Shown one piece after another: positions 17,505 through 27,900 of a stretch of 64,000 bases of DNA. The first letter of the stretch is position 1; every line of letters begins with the position of its first letter. The position numbers and the translations under genes were made by a program. Source of the stretch: JANTGF01 sp033791445 (GTDB lineage Bacteria > Bacteroidota > Bacteroidia > Bacteroidales > VadinHA17); the NCBI GenBank assembly GCA_033791445.1, contig JASJGS010000114.1:10078-74077 (forward strand), read 5' to 3'. The notes beneath the pieces were generated by a model. The model did not search any database. It was not told where the DNA came from and saw only the letters and a program-made list of their open reading frames with translations.

Positions 17505-18470
17505 TTAGTTGGCTTCAGTTCTCTTTTGTGGGAGCAACCCTTTCTTTTTATTTGCCGTAATTATGCTAGCATTTAATTCAAAGCCCAATAAAAGAGATAT
17601 TGAGTTAAAATACATCCATAAGAGAATTACAATTAAGGTCCCAATGGAACCATATAGTTTATTGTATTGGCCAAAGTTATTTACATAGAAAGAAAATCCT
17701 AGAGATGAAATTACAAATAGCAAAGTGGCAACAATTGACCCGGGTGAAAAAAACTTCCATTCCTTTTTTTCCGCTGGGATTTGATAATATAAAATAGAGA
17801 TTGAAAAAAATACCAGACTTATAAAAACTACCCATTTAGCTATCGAGAGTAAATAAAAAGTAAAATTCATTTGAAGAAGATTCAATTCTACAAATTTATT
17901 AAGGGCAACTTTTCCTATCAGAATGATAAGAATTGCAGAAGTTATCATTATAATAATTATAAAAAGAAGTAGAAAAGAAGTTATTCTTTGGGATATCCAG
18001 GATCGAATCTTAAAATCGTGAATTGAGACATTAAAAGCATTTATAACTGCATGAATACCATTTGTAGAGAAAATTATGGTGGTTAAAAACATGAAGAACA
18101 GTAAACCTCCGCTTCTCTGAGTAATTACTTCAACAAGAGTTGATTCAAGTAATGAAAAGGCATTTGATGGCAATACATTTTCAAATATCGTCATAAGCTC
18201 AGTTTGGAAATTGGGGATAGGGATAAATGGTATCAAAGTAAAAAGAAAAATAAATGTAGGGAGGGAGGCAAGGAGAAAATTGAATGCAATTGATGAGGCA
18301 CGTGTAACCAGGGTTCCTGTTTGAAACCCCCTGATAAAAAACATAACGACATAGAATACGGAGATTCCCTGGAATCCGGGAAGTGAAAAACTTTCTAATA
18401 CGGTACGAACTTTTCGGGTAAGTTTCTCAATCCCTTTTTTCTCCTTATGCCGTATAGAAGATAACATCAA
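17505..18470 (-). CDS. YihY/BrkB-type inner-membrane protein
   Basis: A 321-residue protein with about six hydrophobic helices. Family markers: ASSIAFNFLLASLPTFIFLF near the N-terminus, and YGSIGTLIVILLWMYFNS followed by ISLLLGFELNA near the C-terminus. The first ~40 residues are basic and cytoplasmic. The family was once called ribonuclease BN by mistake; its true role is unresolved, with transport or envelope roles proposed. It is co-oriented and tightly spaced with pdxH, but a functional link is not evident. A tandem Met (MM) leaves the start ambiguous by one codon. Confidence 0.85.
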   Translation of the reverse strand: MMLSSIRHKEKKGIEKLTRKVRTVLESFSLPGFQGISVFYVVMFFIRGFQTGTLVTRASSIAFNFLLASLPTFIFLFTLIPFIPIPNFQTELMTIFENVLPSNAFSLLESTLVEVITQRSGGLLFFMFLTTIIFSTNGIHAVINAFNVSIHDFKIRSWISQRITSFLLLFIIIIMITSAILIILIGKVALNKFVELNLLQMNFTFYLLSIAKWVVFISLVFFSISILYYQIPAEKKEWKFFSPGSIVATLLFVISSLGFSFYVNNFGQYNKLYGSIGTLIVILLWMYFNSISLLLGFELNASIITANKKKGLLPQKRTEAN

Positions 18471-18579
18471 TTGTAATTATTTATTAAGATAAAGGCTTGT
18501 GCGATTGGACTTATTAACAGTCTAACCAAGATTATCAAGTATTTAGATTTCAATCGCACAACCGCTTAAGATATTAGAT

Positions 18580-19029
18580 TTATTGCATTAATGATTTTTT
18601 TACAATTTCTGAAATTCTTTTCCCGTCAGCTTTTCCAGATAATTCTTTTGAGGCAAGGCCCATAACTTTGCCCATATCAGCCATTGATTTTGCCTCTGAA
18701 TTGTGAATTATCTTACTGATAACTTCTTGAAGTTCTTCATCGGAAATTTGTTTTGGCAGATAATTGCTAATTATTTCAGCCTCCATAATTTCTTTTTCGT
18801 ATAAATCCTGCCTTTTTTGTTGATTATATATTGTTGCTGAATCTTTCCTTTGTTTAACTAGTTTCTGAAGGAGGTTGATTTCAAACACTTCATCCATTTC
18901 CTTGCTTCCTTTATCTGTTTTTGCTAGAAGAATGGCTGATTTAACTGCACGGAGGGCCTCAAGCTTTTCTTTATCTTTTGCCTTCATGGCCGTTTTGATA
19001 TCCTCCATTATCTTTTTTTCGAGATCCAT
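18580..19029 (-). CDS. GatB/YqeY domain protein
   Basis: The frame is open to 19071, but the domain starts at MDLEKKIMEDIKTAMKAKDK. The ATG at 19029 gives 149 residues, the normal YqeY length, and avoids overlap with nadC. Markers are KDKEKLEALRAVKSAI, LQKLVKQRKDSATIYNQQ, EIISNYLPKQISDEEL, and MADMGKVMGLASKELSGKAD with GKRISEIVK. YqeY shares its fold with the tRNA-binding tail of the GatB amidotransferase subunit. Its cellular role is not established, though aminoacyl-tRNA recognition is a common guess. It lies 34 bases downstream of nadC on the same strand. Confidence 0.88.
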   Translation of the reverse strand: MDLEKKIMEDIKTAMKAKDKEKLEALRAVKSAILLAKTDKGSKEMDEVFEINLLQKLVKQRKDSATIYNQQKRQDLYEKEIMEAEIISNYLPKQISDEELQEVISKIIHNSEAKSMADMGKVMGLASKELSGKADGKRISEIVKKSLMQ

Positions 19030-19063
19030 AGATTTAATGTTTTTATCTTGGGGTTTAAATTTA

Positions 19064-19909
19064 CTATACAATTACTTTCAAGCTCATATCCAGGCTTTGA
19101 ATTTGGTGTGTGAGGGCACCTACTGATATAAAATCAACACCACACAGTGCATAATCTCTTATATTTTTTAAAGTAATTCCGCCTGATGATTCTGTTTCGA
19201 CCTTTCCTCCAATAACTTCAAGGGCCTCAATTGTTTCTTCTATGGAGAAATTGTCCAACATAATTCGATCAAAACCGCCATGATTTAATACTCTTTTTAC
19301 ATCATCGAGAGATCGGGTTTCGATCTCGACAGGCAAATTCAGTTTATTATTTTTTAAATAGAGATGAACCTGATCAATAGCATTCTCAATACCACCTGCC
19401 ATATCGATATGATTATCTTTAAGCATAATCATATCGAACAAACCAATTCGGTGGTTGGTTCCACCTCCAATCTTTACAGCGGATTTCTCAAAGTACCTAA
19501 GTCCAGGAGTTGTTTTGCGTGTATCAAGGATTTTAGTCTTTAACCCATTAAGTTCTTTGACATATATCCCTGTTTGGGTAGCAATACCACTCATTCGTTG
19601 CATAAAATTCAGAACCAGTCGTTCCGCTTGCAAAATGGAGCGAGAACTACCTTCAACGGTAAAAACGATATCACCGGGTTCAATATAAATTCCATCCTCC
19701 AGGTTTACTTTTATGAGTAGTGTTGGATCTATGATTTTAAATACTTCCACAGCCACTTCAACACCGGCTAAAATCCCCTGATCTTTTACTAAAAGTTTTG
19801 CTTTGCCAATTGATGCCTCTGGAATACAGGCTAATGAAGTATGATCTCCATCTCCTGCATCCTCATCAATAGCGATTTGGATAAGTGCCTTTTCAAATTG
19901 GTTAATCAT
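19064..19909 (-). CDS. nadC: Nicotinate-nucleotide pyrophosphorylase (quinolinate phosphoribosyltransferase)
   Basis: Converts quinolinate and PRPP to nicotinate mononucleotide in de novo NAD synthesis. 281 residues, a standard length. Motifs: EDAGDGDHTSLACIP near the N-terminus, LNFMQRMSGIAT, KILDTRKTTPGLRYFEKSAV with the quinolinate-binding Arg/Lys, GGGTNHRIGLFDMIMLKDNH, and the TIM-barrel phosphate loop ETESSGGITLKNI. Its start overlaps the stop of the DUF4783 gene by 8 bases (19902-19909), which indicates translational coupling. nadA and nadB are not in the window. Confidence 0.95.
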   Translation of the reverse strand: MINQFEKALIQIAIDEDAGDGDHTSLACIPEASIGKAKLLVKDQGILAGVEVAVEVFKIIDPTLLIKVNLEDGIYIEPGDIVFTVEGSSRSILQAERLVLNFMQRMSGIATQTGIYVKELNGLKTKILDTRKTTPGLRYFEKSAVKIGGGTNHRIGLFDMIMLKDNHIDMAGGIENAIDQVHLYLKNNKLNLPVEIETRSLDDVKRVLNHGGFDRIMLDNFSIEETIEALEVIGGKVETESSGGITLKNIRDYALCGVDFISVGALTHQIQSLDMSLKVIV

Positions 19910-20297
19910 TCTCCGTTTCGATGCGAAATTGATGAATGAGAGATTTTCCGTTCGCTGTTTTCAAAAGAAAATAGACTCGATAAGTATTATCTGAAGTAAT
20001 CAAATTTCCTATACCGTATTTTGATTCAGCTTTACCCCCCTGATGTAATAATGAAAATTTTCTGGGTGGATTTTTTGAGAAGAAATCTTTCAGGATCATC
20101 TCAGCCTGAACTTTATTGTAAATTCCTTCCTTATCAATTATAACCATTTCTACATTACTATTCATGTAGCTGCAAAGATCTTTAGCATTTCCTTCCTTTA
20201 ATGCCAGGTTGATACCACTTGGAATATCTCCCGTATCTTGAGAAAAAGAAGATGAGTATACCAGACATAACAATATTAAAAAAGCAGTTTTTTTCAT
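19902..20297 (-). CDS. DUF4783 secreted protein
   Basis: 131 residues from the ATG at 20297; an upstream in-frame ATG at 20318 adds seven residues before the signal peptide. The signal peptide (KKTAFLILLCLVYSSSFSQ) is followed by a small NTF2-like alpha/beta domain (GINLALKEGNAKDLCSYMN, FFSKNPPRKFSLLHQGG, YRVYFLLKTANGK). DUF4783 is a Bacteroidota family with no assigned function. The 8-base overlap with nadC suggests coupled translation rather than shared biochemistry, because this protein is exported and NadC is cytoplasmic. Confidence 0.75.
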   Translation of the reverse strand: MKKTAFLILLCLVYSSSFSQDTGDIPSGINLALKEGNAKDLCSYMNSNVEMVIIDKEGIYNKVQAEMILKDFFSKNPPRKFSLLHQGGKAESKYGIGNLITSDNTYRVYFLLKTANGKSLIHQFRIETEND

Positions 20298-20592
20298 CCT
20301 GAATTTATTTGTAATCAATAAATCGCTTCATTTTACAGGTTCAAAAACCAAACCAATTTGAGTGCAATTTAGTAATTTTAGTTAATATGATTTACGAATT
20401 TAACTTATCATGGTTCTGATTTGTACTGCAAATTATTCATTTTACATAATTTTAAGCAGTTCCAAAGCTGATAATATTTATTATTAATGTGTCAGCAATT
20501 TCATTAATTTTGGAAAGAATCTCTTAATTTGCGGTCTGATTCAATTTTACAATTGAAGGGTTAAATTATTATTGCTCAATATCATCATCCGA

Positions 20593-21066
20593 ATGAAGTT
20601 TGCATTTTTACTTTCTGGAAAAACAAAAAAAGATTACCTGTCAGAAGGAATGAAGGTTTATGAACGTAGGATTAGCCGCTATGTTCCTTTTGGCATTGAA
20701 ATTGCTCCTGAAGTTAAGAAGAAGGGGAATTTTACCGAGCAGGATGTAAAGAAAAGGGAAGGCGACATTTTATTAAAAAGGATTCCCCCGGGTGTCTTTT
20801 TGGTTCTGTTAGATGAAAGAGGAAAGGAATTTAATTCTGTTCAGTTTTCAAACTATATAAATAAGCACCTGGTTGAAACGCGGAAAGACATAATTTTTGC
20901 AATTGGTGGTCCGTATGGTTTTTCCGAAGAAATATTGAAAAGGGCAGATATGAAGATTTCACTCTCAAAAATGACTTTCTCTCATCAAATTATACGACTT
21001 ATTTTTTTAGAACAATTGTACCGGGCATTTACCATACTTAAAGGAGAACCATATCATCATGCTTGA
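20593..21066 (+). CDS. rlmH: 23S rRNA (pseudouridine1915-N3)-methyltransferase RlmH
   Basis: SPOUT-class methyltransferase acting on helix 69 of the 70S ribosome. The ATG at 20593 gives 157 residues starting MKFAFLLSGKT, which matches the family N-terminus; the TTG at 20572 would add seven unneeded residues. The SAM-binding knot is visible: LVLLDERGKEFNSVQFSNYI, FAIGGPYGFSEEI, LSKMTFSHQIIR, and the C-terminal QLYRAFTILKGEPYHH. A candidate -7 box, TAATTTTG, sits at 20505-20512. It is divergent from the DUF4783-nadC operon. Confidence 0.95.
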   Translation: MKFAFLLSGKTKKDYLSEGMKVYERRISRYVPFGIEIAPEVKKKGNFTEQDVKKREGDILLKRIPPGVFLVLLDERGKEFNSVQFSNYINKHLVETRKDIIFAIGGPYGFSEEILKRADMKISLSKMTFSHQIIRLIFLEQLYRAFTILKGEPYHHA

Positions 21067-21119
21067 TATTGGGATATTATTTTTATATTTTAGAATAATT
21101 ATTATCAGTACCTGAAAAT

Positions 21120-24100
21120 TTGAAAAGAAGATCATACATACTGCCGGTTTCCTTAATTTGCATACTATTGTTCCTTTCAGGGTTTTTCCTTGAAAAAATG
21201 CAAGACCGCTTAATTAATCCGGAAAAGAAAATTCAACATTTTGAAAAGGTTTTATCTGTTAAGGAGGAAAAGATGAATCAGGTTCTTGAGCTTGCCTCGA
21301 GTAAACTTAAAAACTTTTCATTGGAATCAGATTGCATAGAATCAGGTAAGATTGAGAGAAAATTGAAGAAGAATGGTTTTGTTTTGTTGCATTTTTATTT
21401 TGATACCTTAACAGTATGGTCAGATAAAAGCATACAAATTTCAAATTTGTATTCACAATCAAAATTGAATAAACCTATTGTCTTCCTTGGAAATGCATGG
21501 TATAAAACTGTAAACCTGGAAGATGGTGATGGGCATCATCTTACCGGGCTAATTCTATTGAAACATAAATATGTTTATGAGAACAAGTTTTTGCATTCAG
21601 GATTCCAGAAGAAGTTTCGAATTCCTGCCTGTGTTGAGCTTTTACCAAACCCGGTAGAAGGGGGCAAAGTGGTATTAGATGATAAGGGAGAATTCCTTTT
21701 CTCCTTATTGTTTAATAAGCAGCCAACTTGCTTAAATGCAGACTTTCATTGGCCCGCTTACCTGTATTTTGTTGGAATCTTAATGGCCTTACTCCTTATA
21801 CGCTTGCTTTTTAAAATCCTGCGTAAGAAGATTAGTCCCAATTTGCTATTGCCGCTATTAGTACTTTTACTAATTGGGATGAATTTCATGATATTTTATC
21901 TGAAAATACCAGCCCAGTTATTTAATCTGGAATTATTTTCACCCTATTATTTTGCATTTTCAAGTAGGTTTTCTTCAATCGGGCACTTACTCGTTTCATC
22001 CTTGTTTATTTTCTTGATCTCCTATATTTTTTACAAAGATTTTAATTTGAGACAAGTTGTAAAGAATAAGGAGAAATATGGGGATTTATTTAATTCGGTA
22101 GCATTAATTTCTGGAGCTCTTTTCTTTGTTATCACTGTATATCTATTTAAAAACCTGATACTCAATTCAAATGTTAGTTTTGAACCCTATAAAATAATAA
22201 GAATTAGCTATCTGAGCCTTACAGGGTATTTCGCGATAGTTCTTTTGTTCATATCTCTCGGACTATATCTATTTAAGGTAATTAACGAAATTAAAAAACA
22301 AGGTTTGGGTAGACCATTCATTATTCCCTTTGCGGCAGTTCTTGTCTTTTTTATATTTATTCACTTCCTAGTATATTCCCAGCTTGATTTATACAGTATC
22401 GGATTTTTCTTTCTTTTGGTTTTAGCCATATATCGACTTGCTCCCGGACTTCCATATGCATCTCTTGTTATATTCTCCATTTTATTTGGACTTTATTCAA
22501 CCTTTATAGTCATCGATAATTCAGAGAAGAAAGAATTAAATACAAGGAAAGTCCTTGCTCTAAACCTGAGCTCGGATACTGATCCGGTTGCAGAACATTT
22601 GTTGGATAAGCCCGGAAGGGAGCTACTTCAGGATGAGGGGCTTAAAACTTTAATGAAAGTAAGTGATTTTACAGATAGGGATGTCCAAAAGATTTACAAT
22701 TATTTACAATATAAATATTTTGATGGCTTTTGGGAAAAATTCGATTTAAATATCACCCTTTGTAATTCAAATTCAAGCCTGTTAATTGATGGTACAACAG
22801 AAGAACACTGTTTTACTTTTTTCGAGAATATGGTCGACGATGAATCCCTTTCTCCGCTTGGAAATGGCTTTTATTTCATGGGTACTCAGAGTGGAAAATC
22901 AAGTTTTTTCGGATCATTCTTATTCCCAGATGAGGACGATGAGCCACAAAATGGCCTTTTTATCAGGCTTGATTCGAAATTAATTTATCAGCAACTGGGT
23001 TATCCTGAATTATTATTGGACAATTCACTCTATAGGCCAAGCGTGCTTGATGAATATTCTCATGCAAAGTATAAAAATGGAAAGTTAACGGTTCAGGTGG
23101 GAGAATTTAAATATAGTCTAAGTGATAAGGTCTTTCAGGACTCAAATGAGGAGTTTTCAGTAACTTATAATGCTGGCTACAACCACCTTGTCTACCGTAT
23201 GCCTGATGATTCCATGGTGGTTGTTAGCCAGAAGCAAATAACTCTAATAAATCTATTGATATCCTTTTCTTATTTGTTTGTATTTCTTTTCCTTGTTTCA
23301 AACCTGATTTATCTGCTGGCATCTTTACCCTATTTTGACTTCAAACAGCCTCCCTTATTGAAATATAAGATACAGCTTTGGATGATTTCATTTCTTTTTG
23401 TTTCGTTGATCCTAATTGGTGCGGGGATCATTTATTTTAGCATCAATCAATACAGGGGCAACCAATATTTAAATTTAAGTGAGAAAATTCAATCTGTTTA
23501 TATTGAATTGGATCATAAATTGGGCCTGGAGCCACAAATCTCGAAGAATTGGTCTTCAGACCAATATGCAAGTCTTGATGAACTATTAATTAAGTTTTCA
23601 AATGTATTTTATTCCGACATTAACCTATATGATATTGAAGGGAACCTTTTAGCTACTTCTCGCCCTGAGATTTTCAGTAATGGATTGTCCGGGTACAAGA
23701 TGGATTACACGGCATATCGTGAACTTGTAATTCGCAAACAGGCAGAATATGTTCACGAAGAGATTATAGGTGATCAGGTTTTTTTATCTGCTTATCTACC
23801 CTTCACCAATCAGGATAAACAATTGCTGGCATATCTAAATTTGCCTTACTTTACGAAACAGAATACTATTACCCGAGAAATAACCAATCTGGTTGTTGGT
23901 ATTGTGAACTTTTCTATGGTCTTGATTTTAATTTCAATAATTCTGGCCGTAATTATTTCAAACCAGATTACCAACCCATTAGGACTGATCCAGAAAAAAA
24001 TCGGTGAAGTTAAACTGGGCAAAAAGAACGAACCCATTTATTATAAAGGGCAGGATGAGATAGGGAGTTTGATCTCAGAATACAACAGGATGATTGATGA

Positions 24101-24812
24101 GCTTGCTGAAAGTGCGGGGGCTTTAGCAAAATCAGAACGAGAAAGTGCCTGGCGTGAAATGGCTCGTCAGATTGCTCATGAAATTAAAAATCCATTAACT
24201 CCCATGAAGTTGAGCATCCAACATTTGCAGAGATCCTGGAAGGATAAATCCCCTGACTGGGAAGCACAGTTGGAGAAGATTAGTCAGACTGTTGTTGAAC
24301 AAATTGATCACCTTTCTTCGATTGCCTCGGCCTTTTCAAATTTTGCTGAAATGCCAGGTACAAAAAATTCCAATGTTGATATAATTTTAGTGATCAGGAA
24401 TACGGTTTCTTTATTCTCAAACAATAAAAGAATTAGTTTCAATCTTGATTTACATAAGCATGAAACTGCTTTAGTATATGCCGATGAGAGTCAACTCATA
24501 AGAGTGTTTAACAACCTGGTAAAGAATGCCATTCAATCTATTCCTGAAAATAGTGATGGAATGATACGAATTGACCTTGAAGTTGAAGCGGGTATGGTTG
24601 TGGTTTCAATTGAGGATAATGGACAGGGTATTCCAGATGAACTGGAAGATAAATTGTTTGAGCCAAACTTTACAACCAAATCAAGTGGTATGGGCCTTGG
24701 CCTTGCCATAGTTAAGAAGATTATTGAGGATGCAAAAGGAAATATTCGGTATGATACCAAGTTGGGGGAAGGAACAACCTTTACTATTGAGCTTCCAGAA
24801 CAGAAGAGGTAG
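21120..24812 (+). CDS. Large membrane sensor histidine kinase (NtrY-like)
   Basis: 1230 residues from a TTG start. TM1 (~6-25) is followed by an extracytoplasmic stretch, then a cluster of seven or eight helices (~215-470), a second extracytoplasmic region (~475-700), two helices (~706-735 and ~752-778), a third extracytoplasmic domain (~780-915) and a last helice (~920-950). HAMP follows with NQITNPLGLIQKK. The kinase core has an H-box with H1020 in ARQIAHEIKNPLTPMKLSIQ, an N-box (VFNNLVKNAIQSIP), and G1/G2 (VSIEDNGQGIPDE, SSGMGLGLAIVKKI). The AHEIKNPLTPMKLS form is typical of NtrY/AtoS-type kinases, whose partners are often sigma-54 activators. No response regulator is adjacent, and the ligand is unknown. 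Confidence 0.85.
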   Translation: MKRRSYILPVSLICILLFLSGFFLEKMQDRLINPEKKIQHFEKVLSVKEEKMNQVLELASSKLKNFSLESDCIESGKIERKLKKNGFVLLHFYFDTLTVWSDKSIQISNLYSQSKLNKPIVFLGNAWYKTVNLEDGDGHHLTGLILLKHKYVYENKFLHSGFQKKFRIPACVELLPNPVEGGKVVLDDKGEFLFSLLFNKQPTCLNADFHWPAYLYFVGILMALLLIRLLFKILRKKISPNLLLPLLVLLLIGMNFMIFYLKIPAQLFNLELFSPYYFAFSSRFSSIGHLLVSSLFIFLISYIFYKDFNLRQVVKNKEKYGDLFNSVALISGALFFVITVYLFKNLILNSNVSFEPYKIIRISYLSLTGYFAIVLLFISLGLYLFKVINEIKKQGLGRPFIIPFAAVLVFFIFIHFLVYSQLDLYSIGFFFLLVLAIYRLAPGLPYASLVIFSILFGLYSTFIVIDNSEKKELNTRKVLALNLSSDTDPVAEHLLDKPGRELLQDEGLKTLMKVSDFTDRDVQKIYNYLQYKYFDGFWEKFDLNITLCNSNSSLLIDGTTEEHCFTFFENMVDDESLSPLGNGFYFMGTQSGKSSFFGSFLFPDEDDEPQNGLFIRLDSKLIYQQLGYPELLLDNSLYRPSVLDEYSHAKYKNGKLTVQVGEFKYSLSDKVFQDSNEEFSVTYNAGYNHLVYRMPDDSMVVVSQKQITLINLLISFSYLFVFLFLVSNLIYLLASLPYFDFKQPPLLKYKIQLWMISFLFVSLILIGAGIIYFSINQYRGNQYLNLSEKIQSVYIELDHKLGLEPQISKNWSSDQYASLDELLIKFSNVFYSDINLYDIEGNLLATSRPEIFSNGLSGYKMDYTAYRELVIRKQAEYVHEEIIGDQVFLSAYLPFTNQDKQLLAYLNLPYFTKQNTITREITNLVVGIVNFSMVLILISIILAVIISNQITNPLGLIQKKIGEVKLGKKNEPIYYKGQDEIGSLISEYNRMIDELAESAGALAKSERESAWREMARQIAHEIKNPLTPMKLSIQHLQRSWKDKSPDWEAQLEKISQTVVEQIDHLSSIASAFSNFAEMPGTKNSNVDIILVIRNTVSLFSNNKRISFNLDLHKHETALVYADESQLIRVFNNLVKNAIQSIPENSDGMIRIDLEVEAGMVVVSIEDNGQGIPDELEDKLFEPNFTTKSSGMGLGLAIVKKIIEDAKGNIRYDTKLGEGTTFTIELPEQKR

Positions 24813-24922
24813 TTCTAATACCTGATTTAGACTGTTAGATTGCATTTCCTTCATTTTAAGATGCAATTTCAGGCCCCACTTCTTTTAAAATCATTTTATT
24901 TTAAAATCAAATGGAACTTCTT

Positions 24923-24954
24923 TTGTCAAATTACGTATTTATATAATATATTTG
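24923..24954 (+). promoter_or_regulatory. Bacteroidota-type promoter for the T9SS cluster
   Basis: TTG at 24923-24925, a 21-base spacer, then TATATTTG at 24947-24954, matching the -33/-7 consensus (TTG ... TAnnTTTG). The predicted transcript start near 24961 lies about 25 bases before the TTG start codon of the type B protein. Confidence 0.55.
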
Positions 24955-24985
24955 TGCTAGCAGTAGAATTGTAAACCCAAAGACC

Positions 24986-27900
24986 TTGTTAAATAGATTT
25001 TTCTATTATACCTTCTTTTGTCTCTTTTTTCTGGGAATTTCACTTCCGGGAAGAACAGATTCTACCTTACCTGGTGGAGTGATTAACAAGTACACAAAAG
25101 TATTATCAGTAGATGGTGCAGATAGGGTAACTGTAAGTAATGCGGCTGATTTCTCTATTGGGGATACTGTGCTAATCATCCAGATGAAGGGAATTGAAGT
25201 AAATGTACCTGATGATGTAAACTTTGGAAGCAGACAGGATATCCACTCTGCTGGGAAATATGAGTTTATTATCGTATCAAATATAATTGGAAATCAGATT
25301 ATTTTCTCAGCCAACCTTGATAATACATATGATCCAGGTGGGGCAGTACAATTAATACGAGTTCCAGGGTTCAGCAATAATGTAAGCATCAATGGTCTTT
25401 TAACTGCTGATCCATGGAATACAGTTAGCGGAACAGGAGGAGTAGTTGCCATGATTGTGGGGAACACCTTAACTTTAAACGCTGATATTGATGTTAGCAA
25501 CATGGGGTTTATGGGGGGAGTTCCTGTTAATGATGATGGAACTTGTGATAATGCAGGTTATTTCTATGATATAGCCTCACTTAAAGCTGGGTTTAAAGGA
25601 GAGGGTGCAGCCAGTTATAGAGTACCTGGTACACTACCTTTAGGGACAAATTATGCCAAAGGCCGTGGATCTATCTTCCAGGGCGGAGGTGGCGGAAACG
25701 CCAAACATTCAGGTGGTGGAGGAGGAGGCAATTATGGTAAGGGTGGAATAGGTGGCTATGAATCTGGCGATTGTGCTCCTTTTGATGGCTTTGCTGGGGA
25801 ACCCGGACGAAGCATAAAATCATTGTCATTTGAGGCAGAAAAGAGGATTTTCCTTGGTGGTGGTGGTGGCTCCGGAACACAGTCAGGTGGGTTAAGCTCC
25901 ACTTCTGGTGGTGATGGAGGAGGAATTGTTATAATATTAGCCAATACTCTAGAAGGAAATGGACATTTCATTAAGGCAAATGGGGAGACTGTTGATAAGA
26001 CTGTAGATCCGAATGATTTTGCAAAAGCAGCTGGTGGAGGTGCAGGTGCAGGTGGAAGTATCCTCCTTGCGGTAGATCATTATTCAACAAATATTAAAAT
26101 TGAAGCTGTGGGTGGAGTGGGTGGAAATGTAAATGGAGCTGTCTGCTCTGGTGCCGGAGGTGGCGGAGGAGGGGGCTTGTTGTGGTATGCTGGTTCATCA
26201 CTACCTGCAGTAGTTGATACCTCATTTGTGGAGGGAAGTGGTGGATTTAGTATTAGTGCTTGTACCTTCCTACAACATGGTTTTGATGGTGAGGTAGGAA
26301 GATCAGTAGGAAGTTTACAACTTCCTTTAACTGGCTTTCTTTTCAATTCAATTTATTCAACAGCTACAGGACAAAATACCGAAGAAATTTGTGAAGGAGA
26401 TATTCCTGCTCCAATGATTGGCACTACTCCACAGGGCGGACAGCCACCATATGTTTTCCAGTGGCAAAGCAGAACCGATGTAACTGCCTGGGGGAACATT
26501 GCCGGAGCAAACGGGAAAGACTACACTCCCTCTGCACCATTGTTAGTTACAACTTATTACAGAAGAGTAGTGAGAGATAATGGTGTGCCGATTATTACAG
26601 ATATAAGTAAAGAAGTTACTATACTAGTTCAACCAAGAATTCAGGACAACGACCTTTCAGCTTATAATGAAGATATTTGCTCAGGGGATCAACCTCTTGA
26701 AATTATTGCTACTCCTCCCATTCCAACCGGAGGAACAGGCACTTATGCCTATTATTGGGAAACAAGTGAGGATAGTGGTACTACCTGGACCTTGATAGCA
26801 GCTGCTACTAATAGTTCCTATCTACCACCCCCCAGAGCACCAGGAAGCATTATCCCTGTGCAGTATCGAAGAATTGTAAGTTCTGGAATTGGCTGCCCCG
26901 ATACAAGTACAATTGCTAATTTGAGGTACTTGCCAGCATTAACCAATGTTATAATTTCTGACGAGGAAATATGCAGTAGCGGTCAACCCATACTATTAGA
27001 CTCAGGTGTACCAGTAAGCGGAGGATCTGGCTCTTATACATATGTCTGGTTACAAAGTGACGATAATGCTACCTATACAATTATTCCAGGAGCAACCAGT
27101 GAGACATATCAACCACCTGTCCTGGTAAATGGCACAGCCAATGTGCTTATGAAATATTATCAGCGTGAAATTACTTCCAGTACATGCTCCGATGCTTCAG
27201 CTCCTGTTATTATTACGATTCTACCACCTATTTCTGGTAATGTAATTGGCAATGATCAAAGTATTTGTATAAACACTGTTCCAAATGCTTTAACTGTTGG
27301 TGCCATTTCAGGAGGTGATGGTTCTTATACTTATAAATGGTTCACCAGTACGGATGATGTAAGTTATAATGAATTAGTAGGAGAAACAAATCCTTCCTAT
27401 ATTCCACCCAATCTCAGTCAACCAACTTATTACAAGCGGGAAGTTACATCGAATGCTTGTATCAACCTTTCTTCAAGTCCTGTGTTTATAGATATTCATC
27501 CTGTATTTGATGCCAGTATAGCTGATCTATCTGCAGGCCAGGATGTTGTATGTAATGGTAGCCAGGGAAAAGTAACTTTAACACTCACTTCTCCAGCTAA
27601 CTCGCCTTGGAGTGTTACTCTACAGGACGATCAGGGAAATCCACTCCAGGTAGTAAATGTAAATGCAACGCCATTTGATGCAGATGTGGATGTAAATTAT
27701 TCTTCTTTCTCTGGGGCCACTGAAAATGCAGCCATTAAATACTCAATTGTCACAGTTACTGATCAGTGGGGTTGCCCGGCACAAAATATTTCAGGCGAAG
27801 GCCAGATTATGGCAGTTCGTCCACCAGTAGCATCTGCCGGCGTTGATAAAGATGTATGTGGGATGGATGATAATCTTGGTGCTGCACTTAACTTTGGTTC

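Noticed and set aside
24882..24910. TTTTAAAATCA repeated twice downstream of the histidine kinase
   Set aside because: Two short AT-rich copies are expected by chance in a low-GC intergenic region.
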